Assembly: GCA_017302895.1 (NCBI GenBank)
Contig: JAFLBV010000003.1
Span: 197,115 to 261,114, forward strand
DNA length: 64,000 bases
DNA from: Ignavibacteria bacterium
GTDB lineage: Bacteria > Bacteroidota > Ignavibacteria > Ignavibacteriales > Ignavibacteriaceae
Reading direction: 5' to 3'
Both the position numbers and the translations under genes were made by a program. The notes under the pieces are model-generated. The model was not told the origin of the DNA and did no database searches. It was given only the letters and a program-made list of their open reading frames with translations. Numbering within the stretch: position 1 is the first letter of the stretch; every line of letters begins with the position of its first letter. Shown one piece after another: positions 1 to 9,175 of this stretch.

Positions 1-2
1 CT

Positions 3-3000
3 ACAGATTACGGTTGGTTTGAATCTGATGAATTTACATTAGCTGCCGGAATCAACCTTGAATTTTATATGATCTGGCATGGTAATGTCGATATTTTTAT
101 CGATAAAATAATTATTTTCGAACAGAATTTTGCCGATCTGTATGTTCACCCAACCGTAACGATGACCCAAATCTACAATGAATTGGAAGCAGCTTATATT
201 GAGGATGATTTTGAAAAGATTCAAAATTTTTACTTCGATGAGCCGTTTCAGTTAACAGCAAAAGCGAGGGGTGACATACAATCTCAGGTAAGAAGTCTTT
301 TTGGTGGACAAAATTCTCGTGTTGAAATAAATGGAGCAACAGGCGGATATCCAAAGTATTATCATGATTTTGATAGTGCATATTCGCGTACAACCTCCAA
401 TGAGTTCAGACAATATATATTGTACAATGATTATCCAATTGATAAAAATACTCTTACCACAACGACATCACTTCAAGCCCGTTTTGATCTGTTTTGTGAT
501 TATAAACATTTTGAAGACGATGGTAATGATGAGCTTTATGAACATTCAGGATTAAAAAGCGCATCAGTGGCAGCAAGAAACAATCAAATTCCGTTAATTA
601 TGACTTTGGGAGTTCACTCAGAACAATACATAAAAAGAGTAGGTGGAACCATAAGTATTGTACAGGGCGATCATACCCGCAGAGCCCCAACGCGAGATGA
701 GATATTTGCTATGGGGAATATGGCATTGGCTTATGGTGCAAAAGGATTTATGTACTACATGATCCCAACCCGCTCGGCCGATCCTGCAGAGGGTCAAACA
801 AGGTGGAACACTTACGGATTGTTTGACGATTCACTCAGCGTATTTAATCTTGAGCAAGGTACCGGACTAATCCAAAATCCGGCGAATGACCAAATTCCAA
901 ATGACAGGTATTTTGCTGTTCAAGACTTTATAAGTTCCACAAACATAATCGATTCAACTCTGTTGGGTTTAAACTGGTTAGAGACAAGAAGTTGGAATAA
1001 AACGGCATCGACAACTGTGAACTGGATAACTAATCTCAGTACTAAATATCCATACTTTGAAGACCCGGATTATCCGGAGAGCAAAACATTTGTGGAAACA
1101 GGTTATTTTGTTGAAAAATCTCCTCCATCCGGAAAGGTTGAGGATGCAAAATTCATTTATCTCGTAAACAGAAGATGTAATATCATCCCTCCATGGACGC
1201 CAGACAATCTTGAAGATTATCCAGATACATCATTTAGAAATATAAGATTTTATCTGAATTTCCCCAGTTCACCATGGGATAATTACACAGTAACAGACTT
1301 AAAAACTGACTCTGTCTATTTTACAACCAAAACAGGACTGGTAACGATTTTCCTTGGTGCAGGAGAAGGAACCCTGTTAAAGATTGAACCTCAGATAACC
1401 AGCATAACACAAAATGATACTCTGGGTTACAACACGACATTTTACAGTGACCTGACAGTTTCTAATAATGCGACTCTTACAATATTGGAAGGTACAACCC
1501 TCACTTTCGAAAATAATTCACGGCTTATGCTCTCTAATGGGAACCTGAATGTTATCGGTACAGCTCAGGAACCGGTAGTGTTTGACTTTGTTACTCCATA
1601 TTGGCAATCCACTACTAATGGGATTGTTAATAACTATGGTAATGTTGTATTAAACCATGCAAAGATCAAAAATGCAGCTGTTGGCTACTACTCATACTCA
1701 ACTGACAATGATGACATTCAAAATAGTGAAATATTCAACAACCAGTGGGGAATTGTGATGCATTGGACTCACAGTTATGGTACAGAAAAGGCAAAGATCA
1801 TTAACTGTAACATCCATAACAATTCAACATGGGACAATCAGGGAAGAGGTATTACACTATCCAATTCATCACCTAAAATATATGCAACCACTATCAGAAA
1901 AAATGATTACGGTTTGTATTGCACTACAAATTCAAATCCGTACGACACAACTGATGAGATAAATGGATATAACATTATCGACAGCAACGATGTTGGCATA
2001 ATAAGCTATAATTCAACTCCTATGCTTGGGTATGTGGATGATGATCAAGGAGGTATTTTCTATTTAGGTGGTGGTAATACGATCAAAAACAATTCCATAT
2101 TCAATGTAAAGGCATACAGCAGCAATGTCTATGTAGAACGGAATTACTGGGGAACAAAAGACCCGGGATTGTTTAACCTGTATTCAGACAGCACCGGTAT
2201 GATTTATACTGACTATTATCTGGATGATCCGCCAACAGGATCGATTCAATCCGGATTGGCGCGTAAAGCAACCATGAAGATCGATGCCGAATGGATGCCT
2301 CCAAGTCAGAGTAAGTTCACATCGGGAGGAGGACATAATTTGCTAAGAGCGGCAAGAAAACAGATCAGAAAAGGAAACATGACAGCTGCAAGGGCAATAT
2401 TACTTCCATTGATCAACAACCCTGAAAACATGCAATCATCATGTGAAGCTCTGGAGATATACGGAAAAACTTATAACCCCGAAGAGATTGAAAGTTTCTT
2501 CTCGGTTCTTCAGACAGTGGGTAACCGCCCGGATAAAAATGATCTTACAGCAAAGGCTTTGTTTTTGCTTTCAGAATATCAAACCGACAGAAAAGAGACT
2601 CACCTTACAAACCTGATAACAGTTTATCAGGGAACCGACCATGCGGCGAGGGCATCTTACCTAAAAATAGTTCACCTGATTGGAGAAGGAAACCGAATCG
2701 AAGAGATTAATGCTCTGAAAACTGATATGAACAGATTATATCCTTTGAGTTCATATACGAAGGAAGTAAACTACCTTATAGTTTCAGGCACCAATATGAT
2801 GAAACCTTCAACGGTGGCATCAACAACTGAGACTCTACCGTTGGAGTACAACCTTCTAAACAACTACCCAAACCCTTTCAACCCTGAAACAGTGATAAAA
2901 TTCTCACTTAAGGAGAAGAGCAGTGTAACGCTGACGGTTTACAGCATCACGGGCCAGAAAGTTGCAGAACTTGTATCAGGCGAGATGGAAAAGGGTCTTT

Positions 3001-3122
3001 ATGAGAAGAGGTTCAGCGGACTCTCTCACTCATCGGGTGTTTACATATTCAGGCTTGAAGCCCAATCGCTTGAGAGTAAGACAACATACTCGAAAACGAT
3101 GAAAGCTTTGCTCCTTAAATAG
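3..3122 (+). CDS. Secreted beta-helix protein with T9SS sorting domain (5' partial)
   Basis: The reading frame is open from base 3, before the first Met at 69, so the true start lies left of the window. The visible part is about 1040 residues. The first half has no motif I can name, although a stretch rich in aromatic residues (GAKGFMYYMIP, near base 740) resembles barrel-type glycoside hydrolases. From about base 1400 to 2200 there are short Asn/Gly-rich repeats typical of right-handed parallel beta-helices (NNSTW, NSEIFNNQWG, NTIKNNSIFN). A charged, probably helical linker follows. The last ~90 residues are a T9SS type A sorting domain (NNYPNPFNPETVIKF, then GVYIFRLEA and a basic tail), so the protein should be exported through the outer membrane and anchored or released. 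Enzymatic role unknown. Confidence 0.85.
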   Translation, partial: TDYGWFESDEFTLAAGINLEFYMIWHGNVDIFIDKIIIFEQNFADLYVHPTVTMTQIYNELEAAYIEDDFEKIQNFYFDEPFQLTAKARGDIQSQVRSLFGGQNSRVEINGATGGYPKYYHDFDSAYSRTTSNEFRQYILYNDYPIDKNTLTTTTSLQARFDLFCDYKHFEDDGNDELYEHSGLKSASVAARNNQIPLIMTLGVHSEQYIKRVGGTISIVQGDHTRRAPTRDEIFAMGNMALAYGAKGFMYYMIPTRSADPAEGQTRWNTYGLFDDSLSVFNLEQGTGLIQNPANDQIPNDRYFAVQDFISSTNIIDSTLLGLNWLETRSWNKTASTTVNWITNLSTKYPYFEDPDYPESKTFVETGYFVEKSPPSGKVEDAKFIYLVNRRCNIIPPWTPDNLEDYPDTSFRNIRFYLNFPSSPWDNYTVTDLKTDSVYFTTKTGLVTIFLGAGEGTLLKIEPQITSITQNDTLGYNTTFYSDLTVSNNATLTILEGTTLTFENNSRLMLSNGNLNVIGTAQEPVVFDFVTPYWQSTTNGIVNNYGNVVLNHAKIKNAAVGYYSYSTDNDDIQNSEIFNNQWGIVMHWTHSYGTEKAKIINCNIHNNSTWDNQGRGITLSNSSPKIYATTIRKNDYGLYCTTNSNPYDTTDEINGYNIIDSNDVGIISYNSTPMLGYVDDDQGGIFYLGGGNTIKNNSIFNVKAYSSNVYVERNYWGTKDPGLFNLYSDSTGMIYTDYYLDDPPTGSIQSGLARKATMKIDAEWMPPSQSKFTSGGGHNLLRAARKQIRKGNMTAARAILLPLINNPENMQSSCEALEIYGKTYNPEEIESFFSVLQTVGNRPDKNDLTAKALFLLSEYQTDRKETHLTNLITVYQGTDHAARASYLKIVHLIGEGNRIEEINALKTDMNRLYPLSSYTKEVNYLIVSGTNMMKPSTVASTTETLPLEYNLLNNYPNPFNPETVIKFSLKEKSSVTLTVYSITGQKVAELVSGEMEKGLYEKRFSGLSHSSGVYIFRLEAQSLESKTTYSKTMKALLLK

Positions 3123-3641
3123 GGCTGAAGGCTGATCCGCCACGGCGGACTGACGGCTGAATTGCCAACACCAGGATTATGAATTACTAAGGCTGTTCTC
3201 ATTGGGGGCAGCCTCTTAAAAACATCTGCGTTGAAATAAATTTCAATTATTGGTGTAATAACACATGGTAAAAATATTTTGTAAAACTCTTGACATTAAT
3301 TACAATAATTCGTAACTTATTATCAGGATATAATTAAACACGGGAGAATGATGTAAAATCAGGAAATAAAATAACCGGGACAAAAATTGTCCGGTTATTA
3401 CAAGTTATCCGGCAGGATGTTCAAGGATTTTTACCGTCCCTTTTAGAGCATATAGTCTATCGTAATGTACCTTCCACACCCTGTAGAGAACCACACGGCG
3501 GTTCTTGTCCGGGAAACCTGCTGTTTATAAACATCCCCCTGATTTAACTCATAATAACTCATGAACAATCTATTATTCATATAAATTGTCCTAGAGTAAC
3601 CGGATTGTATTCCGATTGTACATCTTAATCAATGGTTTAGC
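3123..3641. other. Intergenic region with two hairpins and a decayed minus-strand frame
   Basis: No intact gene is visible. Just after the stop codon come degenerate GGCTGA-type heptamers. A hairpin lies at 3190-3214 (AGGCTG/CAGCCT), and the same hairpin recurs at 5129-5152. A strong 13-bp hairpin lies at 3370-3399. On the minus strand between about 3560 and 3405 two overlapping short frames join by a frameshift into a plausible peptide (MSYYELNQGDVYKQQ, then VVLYRVWKVHYDRLYALKG), which suggests a gene remnant, but I cannot name it. Confidence 0.4.
3370..3399. terminator. Strong hairpin, possible terminator
   Basis: An inverted repeat of 13 base pairs with one bulged G and an AAA loop (arms AATAACCGGGACAA and TTGTCCGGTTATT). 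It lacks a T-run on either side, so it may be an mRNA-stabilising or factor-dependent end rather than a classical rho-independent terminator. Confidence 0.4.
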
Positions 3642-4931
3642 ATGAAAATGTTTTATATTTTGTTTCTTTTGGGTTTAGGATTATTTACGAGCTGTTCAGA
3701 ATCGCCGACCGATAATGAGGTAGAAAAACCTGTTCTTACAGTTGACGATATGTCATGCACGGAAGGTTGGCTTAATCTGTCCACTCCTCCGGAGATGTTA
3801 CCTGCACAGGTATTGCTACTGCAGGATAACCAGACAGTTATGTCCATTACGGTGGTAACTACTGATACGCTTTTGTACATACCCACTCTTACCCATTCCA
3901 AAGTTTATGTTTTCCAGGCATCAATAACTCCTCCCAACAATTCTCCAATTTTTTCCAATGTTACAAATCTTACCACACTTTCACCCACCGGCAATTCCTT
4001 TAGCCGTACCAAGCATTACCTCGGGAGTACTAATATAAACTATAGCTATGTTAATGATATTGCAATAATTAGTGAGAATGATATCTGGGCTGTTGGTCTG
4101 TTTGTTCTTCCTGATACCAATCTTGCAGGTTATTCAAACTATAATGCAGCACATTGGGATGGAACGGGATGGGAGTATAAAAAACTTTGGTTCGAGGCTC
4201 CCGGGAATTATCAGTCTGTACCAGCCATCACGGGGATACTTGCATTTTCCCATGACAATTTGTTTATGATGTGTGAATGGGGTACAACATTTTATGATGG
4301 TCAGAATCAATCAAAAACAGAGAACGGACCATATTGGACCACAACAATATGGGGAAGCGATAGTAATAATATTTATGCCGGAGGTTATAGTGGAAAAATA
4401 TATTACTACAATGGAACAGTTTGGACCCCGATCGAAACCGGAACTGACCTGTATGTGAACAACATTTATGGAGATTATAACAAAAGGACAAAATCTTATG
4501 AAATACTGGCCGTTTGTGCCGAATATTCTCTTGGCTTTACTTCAAAGATATTTAAGATAGAGGGCCAAAAGGCAACGGAAATAAGCAAACAAGGAATTTC
4601 AGATTTCGTTTTGAGAGGCTGGCTTTATCCAGGTAAAAAATATTTTGCAGTTGGTGATGGAATCTATTTTAAGGATATGAATGATTCAGAATGGAGCAAA
4701 GAAGAAGATCCAAATTTGATAACAATTTACTGCATAAAAGGAACCCGTCTAAATGATATATTTGCAGGTAGCACATACGATAGATTGTTTCATTTTAATG
4801 GAATTGAATGGAAAAAGTTGTTTCCTGAAAATCCCAATTCATCCTACGGTAAAATTAAAATAAAGAACAATATCGTTGTGGCAGCTGGATCAGATGGAAA
4901 TCAGGGATTGGTAACAATTCTTAAAAGATAA
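3642..4931 (+). CDS. Lipoprotein with beta-propeller-like body, function unknown
   Basis: The protein is 429 residues. It starts with a lipoprotein signal (hydrophobic stretch, then LFTSC with the lipidated Cys at 18), so it should be anchored in the membrane facing the periplasm or surface. Residues about 30-120 look like a fibronectin-type beta-sandwich. The rest contains repeated short blocks of the type NDIWAVG, AHWDGTGWE, NNIYAGG, YYYNGTVWTPI, NDIFAGS and FHFNGIEWKKL, spaced as blades of a beta-propeller. There is no sorting domain. It stands alone between two intergenic regions that share a duplicated flank. I do not recognise an enzymatic family; a binding or surface role is only inference. 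Confidence 0.75.
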   Translation: MKMFYILFLLGLGLFTSCSESPTDNEVEKPVLTVDDMSCTEGWLNLSTPPEMLPAQVLLLQDNQTVMSITVVTTDTLLYIPTLTHSKVYVFQASITPPNNSPIFSNVTNLTTLSPTGNSFSRTKHYLGSTNINYSYVNDIAIISENDIWAVGLFVLPDTNLAGYSNYNAAHWDGTGWEYKKLWFEAPGNYQSVPAITGILAFSHDNLFMMCEWGTTFYDGQNQSKTENGPYWTTTIWGSDSNNIYAGGYSGKIYYYNGTVWTPIETGTDLYVNNIYGDYNKRTKSYEILAVCAEYSLGFTSKIFKIEGQKATEISKQGISDFVLRGWLYPGKKYFAVGDGIYFKDMNDSEWSKEEDPNLITIYCIKGTRLNDIFAGSTYDRLFHFNGIEWKKLFPENPNSSYGKIKIKNNIVVAAGSDGNQGLVTILKR

Positions 4932-5042
4932 AATTTAATTAAAGGAGGTCTTATGTTTCATCCGCCTTAGAAGTTTTGCATCGGAAATATTTTACTTTAA
5001 ATTTAATTAATGAATTCATTAAAATATCATTCTCGATTAATG

Positions 5043-5153
5043 GAAACGATGAAAGCTTTGCTGCTTAAATAGGGCTGAGGGATGAAGGTTGATGGCTGAA
5101 AAACCCGCACCAGAATGTTAAATTATTAAGGCTGTCTCGAGAGGGGCAGCCTG
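5043..5153 (+). pseudogene. Remnant 3' end of a T9SS sorting-domain gene
   Basis: These bases repeat the last codons, stop and downstream flank of the gene ending at 3122. Both copies read TMKALLLK-stop, then a stretch beginning with AGGGCTGA, then the AGGCTG/CAGCCT hairpin. The coding part upstream is missing here: only about 70 bases separate the orphan start at 4953 from this tail. The simplest reading is that a paralogue with a sorting domain was deleted internally. Confidence 0.6.
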
Positions 5154-5280
5154 CCATTTCAAAAAGACCTGTGTGTTATGCATCAAGTTTATATTTTTGC
5201 ATTGTTTTTGCTTTAAGTAATTGTTAGTTTTGCAGTCCATTTATGAATGTTTATATTTTTTATTGAAAAGAGTGAACGAT

Positions 5281-5576
5281 CCGGTGGCAACACCGCAAGT
5301 GTGAGGGATAAGACATGAAACCGGCAATTTCCTTTATTTTGAGATTGCCTGAAGATTAATCGCGAAATGTGTAAAAGCACGAATACTAAAGTTGCTTTAA
5401 TCCCTTCCAAACTTAAGAGAAAAAATAAAAATTCTCAAAAGATTTGCCCTTGCCTTTGCGGATGACGCATATAACTGCTCCATCGAAATGAAATATAACA
5501 GCCACGGTTTTGAACGAGTTTCCCCCTCACCTAACTAAACCTTGCCCGTTTATCCTTCGGGGTGACGGGCTTTTTT
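5281..5576 (+). ncRNA. Candidate structured RNA ending in a terminator
   Basis: No coding frame explains this stretch. It opens with a perfect 5-bp stem closed by a GCAA tetraloop (CGGTG-GCAA-CACCG, 5282-5295), a typical structured-RNA loop, followed by a second stem (GGCAAT 5323-5328 with ATTGCC 5344-5349), and about 200 bases later by a strong rho-independent terminator. No known RNA family is recognised. It could equally be the transcribed tail of the upstream lipoprotein gene. Confidence 0.25.
5544..5576 (+). terminator. Rho-independent terminator
   Basis: GCCCGT (5544-5549) pairs with ACGGGC (5565-5570) around a loop that can close further (CC/GG), followed directly by six T. It ends plus-strand transcription before the convergent toxin gene pair on the minus strand. 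Confidence 0.85.
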
Positions 5577-5632
5577 ATGTCTTCGGATTAATTTGTGGAA
5601 CAGGTCGTGAGACAAATCGAATGAAACAGAAA

Positions 5633-6334
5633 TTACTCCCTGCATAACGAATTATCTTTCCCATAAAGCAGATCTTCTGCAATTACATTAAGATCGAACT
5701 CAACTCCACCATAATCAGGTTCCTGCACCCACCTGATCAATGAAAGATTCTTTGTTGGGAATGTTTTAAGAATGTTATAAACTTCGATAGGATTGATCGT
5801 TGCTTCTTTTTGAAGGGCATATTCCATCATAACTCCCCAATTAAATTTAAAATTCTTGGAGATAACCCAAATATCCACGATATCCTTCGTTTCAAATCGG
5901 AAGATAGCCGATAACTTGTTTGTCAGAATATTTGCCCAGTTATCAATAAAGCCAAATTCGGAATCAACCAATACATCGCCGAAGTGCGTGGAAATATCGT
6001 TCACAAAATCCACTTTCAATTTTATTTTGTCCTTTTGAAGAATCAGTTGCACAAACCTTGCAGAAGTGACTGTTTTTGCAATATCGATAGTGATTAGCGA
6101 ATTCTGTGATTGTTCCCGGACCGCCTCCATGAATCTTTTAACAAAACTTAAGAATTCCGGATTATCATTTACAAAAAAATCCAGGTCATCAGAATACCGG
6201 TGGTTAAAAAGAAATCTGCTAAGAGCGGTTCCACCGGTCAGATAAAAGGGAATTTTTAAGTCTCGAACGATTTTCAGTACTCCATCCTGTAGGGGGTAGA
6301 GGTTCTCCGTGTAAAACTTTTCTGACGAGTTCAT
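5633..6334 (-). CDS. AbiEii/AbiGii-like nucleotidyltransferase toxin
   Basis: The product is 233 residues. Residues 34-54 carry the family signature: GGTALSRF followed by HRYSDDLDFF, with the catalytic acidic pair in S48-D49-D50-L51-D52. In characterised AbiE systems such a protein is a nucleotidyltransferase toxin that blocks translation or growth and aborts phage infection; that role is family knowledge, not shown here. It is the second gene of a two-gene minus-strand operon and its start lies inside the 3' part of the upstream DUF6922-like gene (see findings). The C-terminal half (FETKDIVDIWVIS, FPTKNLSLIRW) matches the usual helical part of these proteins. It has no membrane segment, so it should be cytoplasmic. 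Confidence 0.8.
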   Translation of the reverse strand: MNSSEKFYTENLYPLQDGVLKIVRDLKIPFYLTGGTALSRFLFNHRYSDDLDFFVNDNPEFLSFVKRFMEAVREQSQNSLITIDIAKTVTSARFVQLILQKDKIKLKVDFVNDISTHFGDVLVDSEFGFIDNWANILTNKLSAIFRFETKDIVDIWVISKNFKFNWGVMMEYALQKEATINPIEVYNILKTFPTKNLSLIRWVQEPDYGGVEFDLNVIAEDLLYGKDNSLCRE

Positions 6335-6593
6335 ATCTGTTCCTTATCTCCCGGTCTCGAATCTTTTCAATCAATTCATGGGTAAGGTTATGTATAAGGT
6401 AATCTTTGCCGTATAATTTAAGAATGCTATACCAGGGAACTCTCTCAAGAATTCTTTTAAGGATATACTCCTTGGTTAAGAAAGCGTAGCCGGGTTCCTG
6501 CTCCAGAGTGATGAGATATAATTGAATTACATCAACATCATAATCCCAGAATATTGGGTTGAGCGTTTCTTTTATAAAGGATTTATCAGGCAT
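6219..6593 (-). CDS. DUF6922-like partner (putative antitoxin) of the AbiEii-like toxin
   Basis: About 124 residues if translation begins at the internal Met (MPDKSFIKE). The frame extends to 6632, but those extra residues (hydrophobic MSKIFLYLSLYLC) do not look native. The core NPIFWDYDVD, then YILKRILERVPWYSILKLYGKD, and RNRYELVRKVLHGE, resembles DUF6922, a small domain commonly encoded directly upstream of AbiEii nucleotidyltransferases and taken to be their antitoxin. The last ~38 residues are encoded by the same bases as the toxin N-terminus in another frame and look unlike the family. Either the overlap is real or a frameshift has removed the natural stop. Family assignment is from pattern recognition and moderately sure. 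Confidence 0.6.
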   Translation of the reverse strand: MPDKSFIKETLNPIFWDYDVDVIQLYLITLEQEPGYAFLTKEYILKRILERVPWYSILKLYGKDYLIHNLTHELIEKIRDREIRNRYELVRKVLHGEPLPPTGWSTENRSRLKNSLLSDRWNRS

Positions 6594-6777
6594 ACACAAA
6601 TATAAAGATAAATAAAGAAATATTTTGCTCACCGAGCAAGTAATTCAAATGACAGTCTGTGTTTTCAAGCTGAATAAAACTATCCTTTTCCCTTGCCTTA
6701 AATTGACAAATCTCTCTTATTTTGGAGTTACAAATTAAATTTTTTCCCCGATTATTTCAAACATTTACGGAGGAATC

Positions 6778-9174
6778 GTGAAGTTGAAGACGAATGTGAT
6801 TACGGCAGTTCTTTTTACTATATTATTTGTTGGTAGTGGTTACGCTCAGAAAATTACGGACATTATCCAGCCCCTAAGAGTTGTATCGGGCAAGCCGGGT
6901 GAATTCAGGATTTCTGACATCTGGTATGCCGGTGACTACAAGGTGAAATTCAAGGAGAATAAAGCCCTCAAAGTATCCTATAGCGAAAAGGACAGCATCC
7001 TCAGAGTGGAGACTGACAAGGATTTCGAGGGAATAACCCTCCTTCCATTTGAATATAAAAAAACGGTTTATCAGATACCTGTTGTTGCTGCAAAACAGAG
7101 ATTTCACACTTTTTCACTCAAACCCTCAAAAAAATATAAACACCTTACGGTGATAGGTCAGTTTAATGCCTGGAACCGCCAGTATGACCCCATGACCGAT
7201 GCAAACGGCGACGGTGTTTATGAGATATCCGTCCCGATAGAACCGGGTAGATACGAGTACAAGTTTTTTGGTGATGGTGAAGAGATAGTTGATCCCGCAA
7301 ACAAAGATTCTGTTCCAAACGGAATGGGAGCCTTTAATTCCGTTATTATCATAGAAAAACCGTTCAAAAGCAGAGCATTTCTCCATAACCTGGGAGTGAA
7401 AGAGTCAAAATCGTTCAGATTTTTCCATTTTATCTGTGAAAAAGACGGTAAACCGGAACCTGTTGCAAAAGAGAATATCACAGCTTTGCTCGACAATGAA
7501 TCGCTTACCGACTCTGAAGTGAAGATTGAAAATGGAATTGTTATAGTTACACTCCCCAGAATGAATATGAAAGGGAACCGGCTTTTAAGGGTTGCAATTA
7601 CCAAAGACGGGCAAAAAACCAACTGGCAATATATCCAGTTGCAGGATGGTGCCCCCGCAGGAAAAGGGAAATTCAACTGGTATGATGCGATAATTTATTC
7701 CATCATGGTCGACAGATTCAAAGATGGCGACAAATCGATAAACAAGCCTGTCGTAAGAGACTCCGTTTTCCCGCCTGCAAATTATCAGGGTGGCGATTTC
7801 CAGGGAATAATCGACAAAATAAAAGACGGTTATTTTGAGAAACTTGGGATAAACACCATCTGGATTTCACCCGTGAATGACAATCCGATGACTGCGTGGA
7901 GGGAGTACCCTGCACCGAACAGATGGTACACAGGTTATCATGGTTACTGGCCTGTAAGTGACACAAAAGTTGAAGAGCAGTTTGGCACCATGGCAAAACT
8001 GAAGGAACTCGTTAAAGCCGCACACAAAAAAGGAATAAAAATTCTCCTCGATTTTGTTTCCCACCATGTGCATCAGGAACATCCCTGGTTCAAACAGCAT
8101 CCCGACTGGTTCGGAAGCCTCGATCTTCCTGACGGAAGGAAAAATCTCCGCCTCTGGGATGAATATCGTTTAACTACCTGGTTCGAACCTTACATTCCAT
8201 CATTCGACTTCACAAAATCGAAAAAAGCGCTCAACGCTGTAAGTGACAACGCAATCTGGTGGCTTGAGCAGACGGGTGCCGACGGATTCCGCCACGATGC
8301 AGTTAAGCATGTTCCGAACGAATTCTGGCGTGTGCTTACGGCAAAAATAAAGAAGCATTTCAAAGGAAAGAGGGATATAGAGGTTTATCAGATCGGTGAG
8401 ACATTTGGTGACTACGCAATGATAAGCTCCTATGTGAACAACGGTCAGCTCAGTTCACAATTCAATTTCAACCTCTTTGATGTGGCTATTGTAGCATTTC
8501 TGAATAAAAATGCTTCACTGGAGCTGATATCCACCGAAATGGAGAAGACTTTCGATGTATATGGTCCGATTCATGTTATGGGTAACATAATGGACAGTCA
8601 TGACAAAATCAGATATATGGCCTATGCAGATGGAGACCTTGAGATAAACGACGGAAGGGCTGCCGAGATCGGCTGGAACGCACCGCCCAAGGTTGACAAT
8701 CCTTCGAGTTATGACAAACTGAAACTTTATTACGCTTACATGATGACGATCCCCGGCCTTCCTGTTGTTTATTACGGATCTGAATTTGGAATGACGGGTG
8801 CATCAGATCCCGACAACAGAAGAATGATGTATTTTGGCGACAAATTAAACGGATATGAAAAGAAAACCCTCGATGATATAACCAAACTGATTGGGCTTCG
8901 CAACAAATATTCCGCCCTCAGGTATGGCGATTTCTATACTGTTGTCAGCTCGCACAATGTTCTTGGTTACATCAGATCTGATGCCAATGGCAGAGTGCTC
9001 GTACTCCTCAACAAATCCGAGAAAGAGGAAGTTGTAACTGTAAATCTTCCTGCATTTTATGATGTCGGGTACGCTGAAAATCCTCTTACGAAAGAAAGAA
9101 TTGTTACCGAGAGTAATCAGATAAAGGTAAAATTAAGTCCTTCGGGATACGAAATATTTCTGTTGGAAAAATAA
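6778..9174 (+). CDS. Exported alpha-amylase family (GH13) enzyme
   Basis: 798 residues. Translation starts at GTG, 4 bases after a strong GGAGGA site; the next codons give a signal peptide (ITAVLFTILFVGSGYAQ), so it acts outside the cytoplasm, probably in the periplasm. Residues ~105-185 form a CBM48/AMPK-type early-set domain (VIGQFNAWN, PGRYEYKFFGDG). The (beta/alpha)8 barrel begins near residue 300 (WYDAIIYSIMVDRFKDGD). Catalytic residues by motif are Asp507 (GFRHDAVKH), Glu541 (IGETFG) and Asp609 (MDSHDKIR; Ser-His-Asp instead of the common Asn-His-Asp). A C-terminal beta-sandwich ends the protein. It should hydrolyse alpha-1,4-glucans or cyclic/branched maltodextrins (neopullulanase/cyclomaltodextrinase-like). 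It is followed after one base by glgX, so the two are co-transcribed. Confidence 0.92.
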   Translation: MKLKTNVITAVLFTILFVGSGYAQKITDIIQPLRVVSGKPGEFRISDIWYAGDYKVKFKENKALKVSYSEKDSILRVETDKDFEGITLLPFEYKKTVYQIPVVAAKQRFHTFSLKPSKKYKHLTVIGQFNAWNRQYDPMTDANGDGVYEISVPIEPGRYEYKFFGDGEEIVDPANKDSVPNGMGAFNSVIIIEKPFKSRAFLHNLGVKESKSFRFFHFICEKDGKPEPVAKENITALLDNESLTDSEVKIENGIVIVTLPRMNMKGNRLLRVAITKDGQKTNWQYIQLQDGAPAGKGKFNWYDAIIYSIMVDRFKDGDKSINKPVVRDSVFPPANYQGGDFQGIIDKIKDGYFEKLGINTIWISPVNDNPMTAWREYPAPNRWYTGYHGYWPVSDTKVEEQFGTMAKLKELVKAAHKKGIKILLDFVSHHVHQEHPWFKQHPDWFGSLDLPDGRKNLRLWDEYRLTTWFEPYIPSFDFTKSKKALNAVSDNAIWWLEQTGADGFRHDAVKHVPNEFWRVLTAKIKKHFKGKRDIEVYQIGETFGDYAMISSYVNNGQLSSQFNFNLFDVAIVAFLNKNASLELISTEMEKTFDVYGPIHVMGNIMDSHDKIRYMAYADGDLEINDGRAAEIGWNAPPKVDNPSSYDKLKLYYAYMMTIPGLPVVYYGSEFGMTGASDPDNRRMMYFGDKLNGYEKKTLDDITKLIGLRNKYSALRYGDFYTVVSSHNVLGYIRSDANGRVLVLLNKSEKEEVVTVNLPAFYDVGYAENPLTKERIVTESNQIKVKLSPSGYEIFLLEK

Positions 9175-9175
9175 A

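Larger units (their letters stand above)
4932..5632. other. Long intergenic region with decayed gene and possible structured RNA
   Basis: 700 bases without an intact gene. It holds an unusually good ribosome-binding site (AAAGGAGG, 4941-4948) with a start codon at 4953 that reads only five codons (MFHPP), the 3' remnant of a sorting-domain gene at 5043-5070, a hairpin at 5129-5152, hairpins at 5282-5349 and a terminator at 5544-5576. The short frame ending at 5538 (FALAFADDAYNCS) has no plausible start and is not called as a gene. Confidence 0.5.

Noticed and set aside
4953..4970. Five-codon frame with strong ribosome-binding site
   Set aside because: Too short to be a product; more likely the start of a deleted gene.
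5213..5410. 65-codon minus-strand frame
   Set aside because: No family resemblance, no ribosome site, and it overlaps the structured candidate RNA region.
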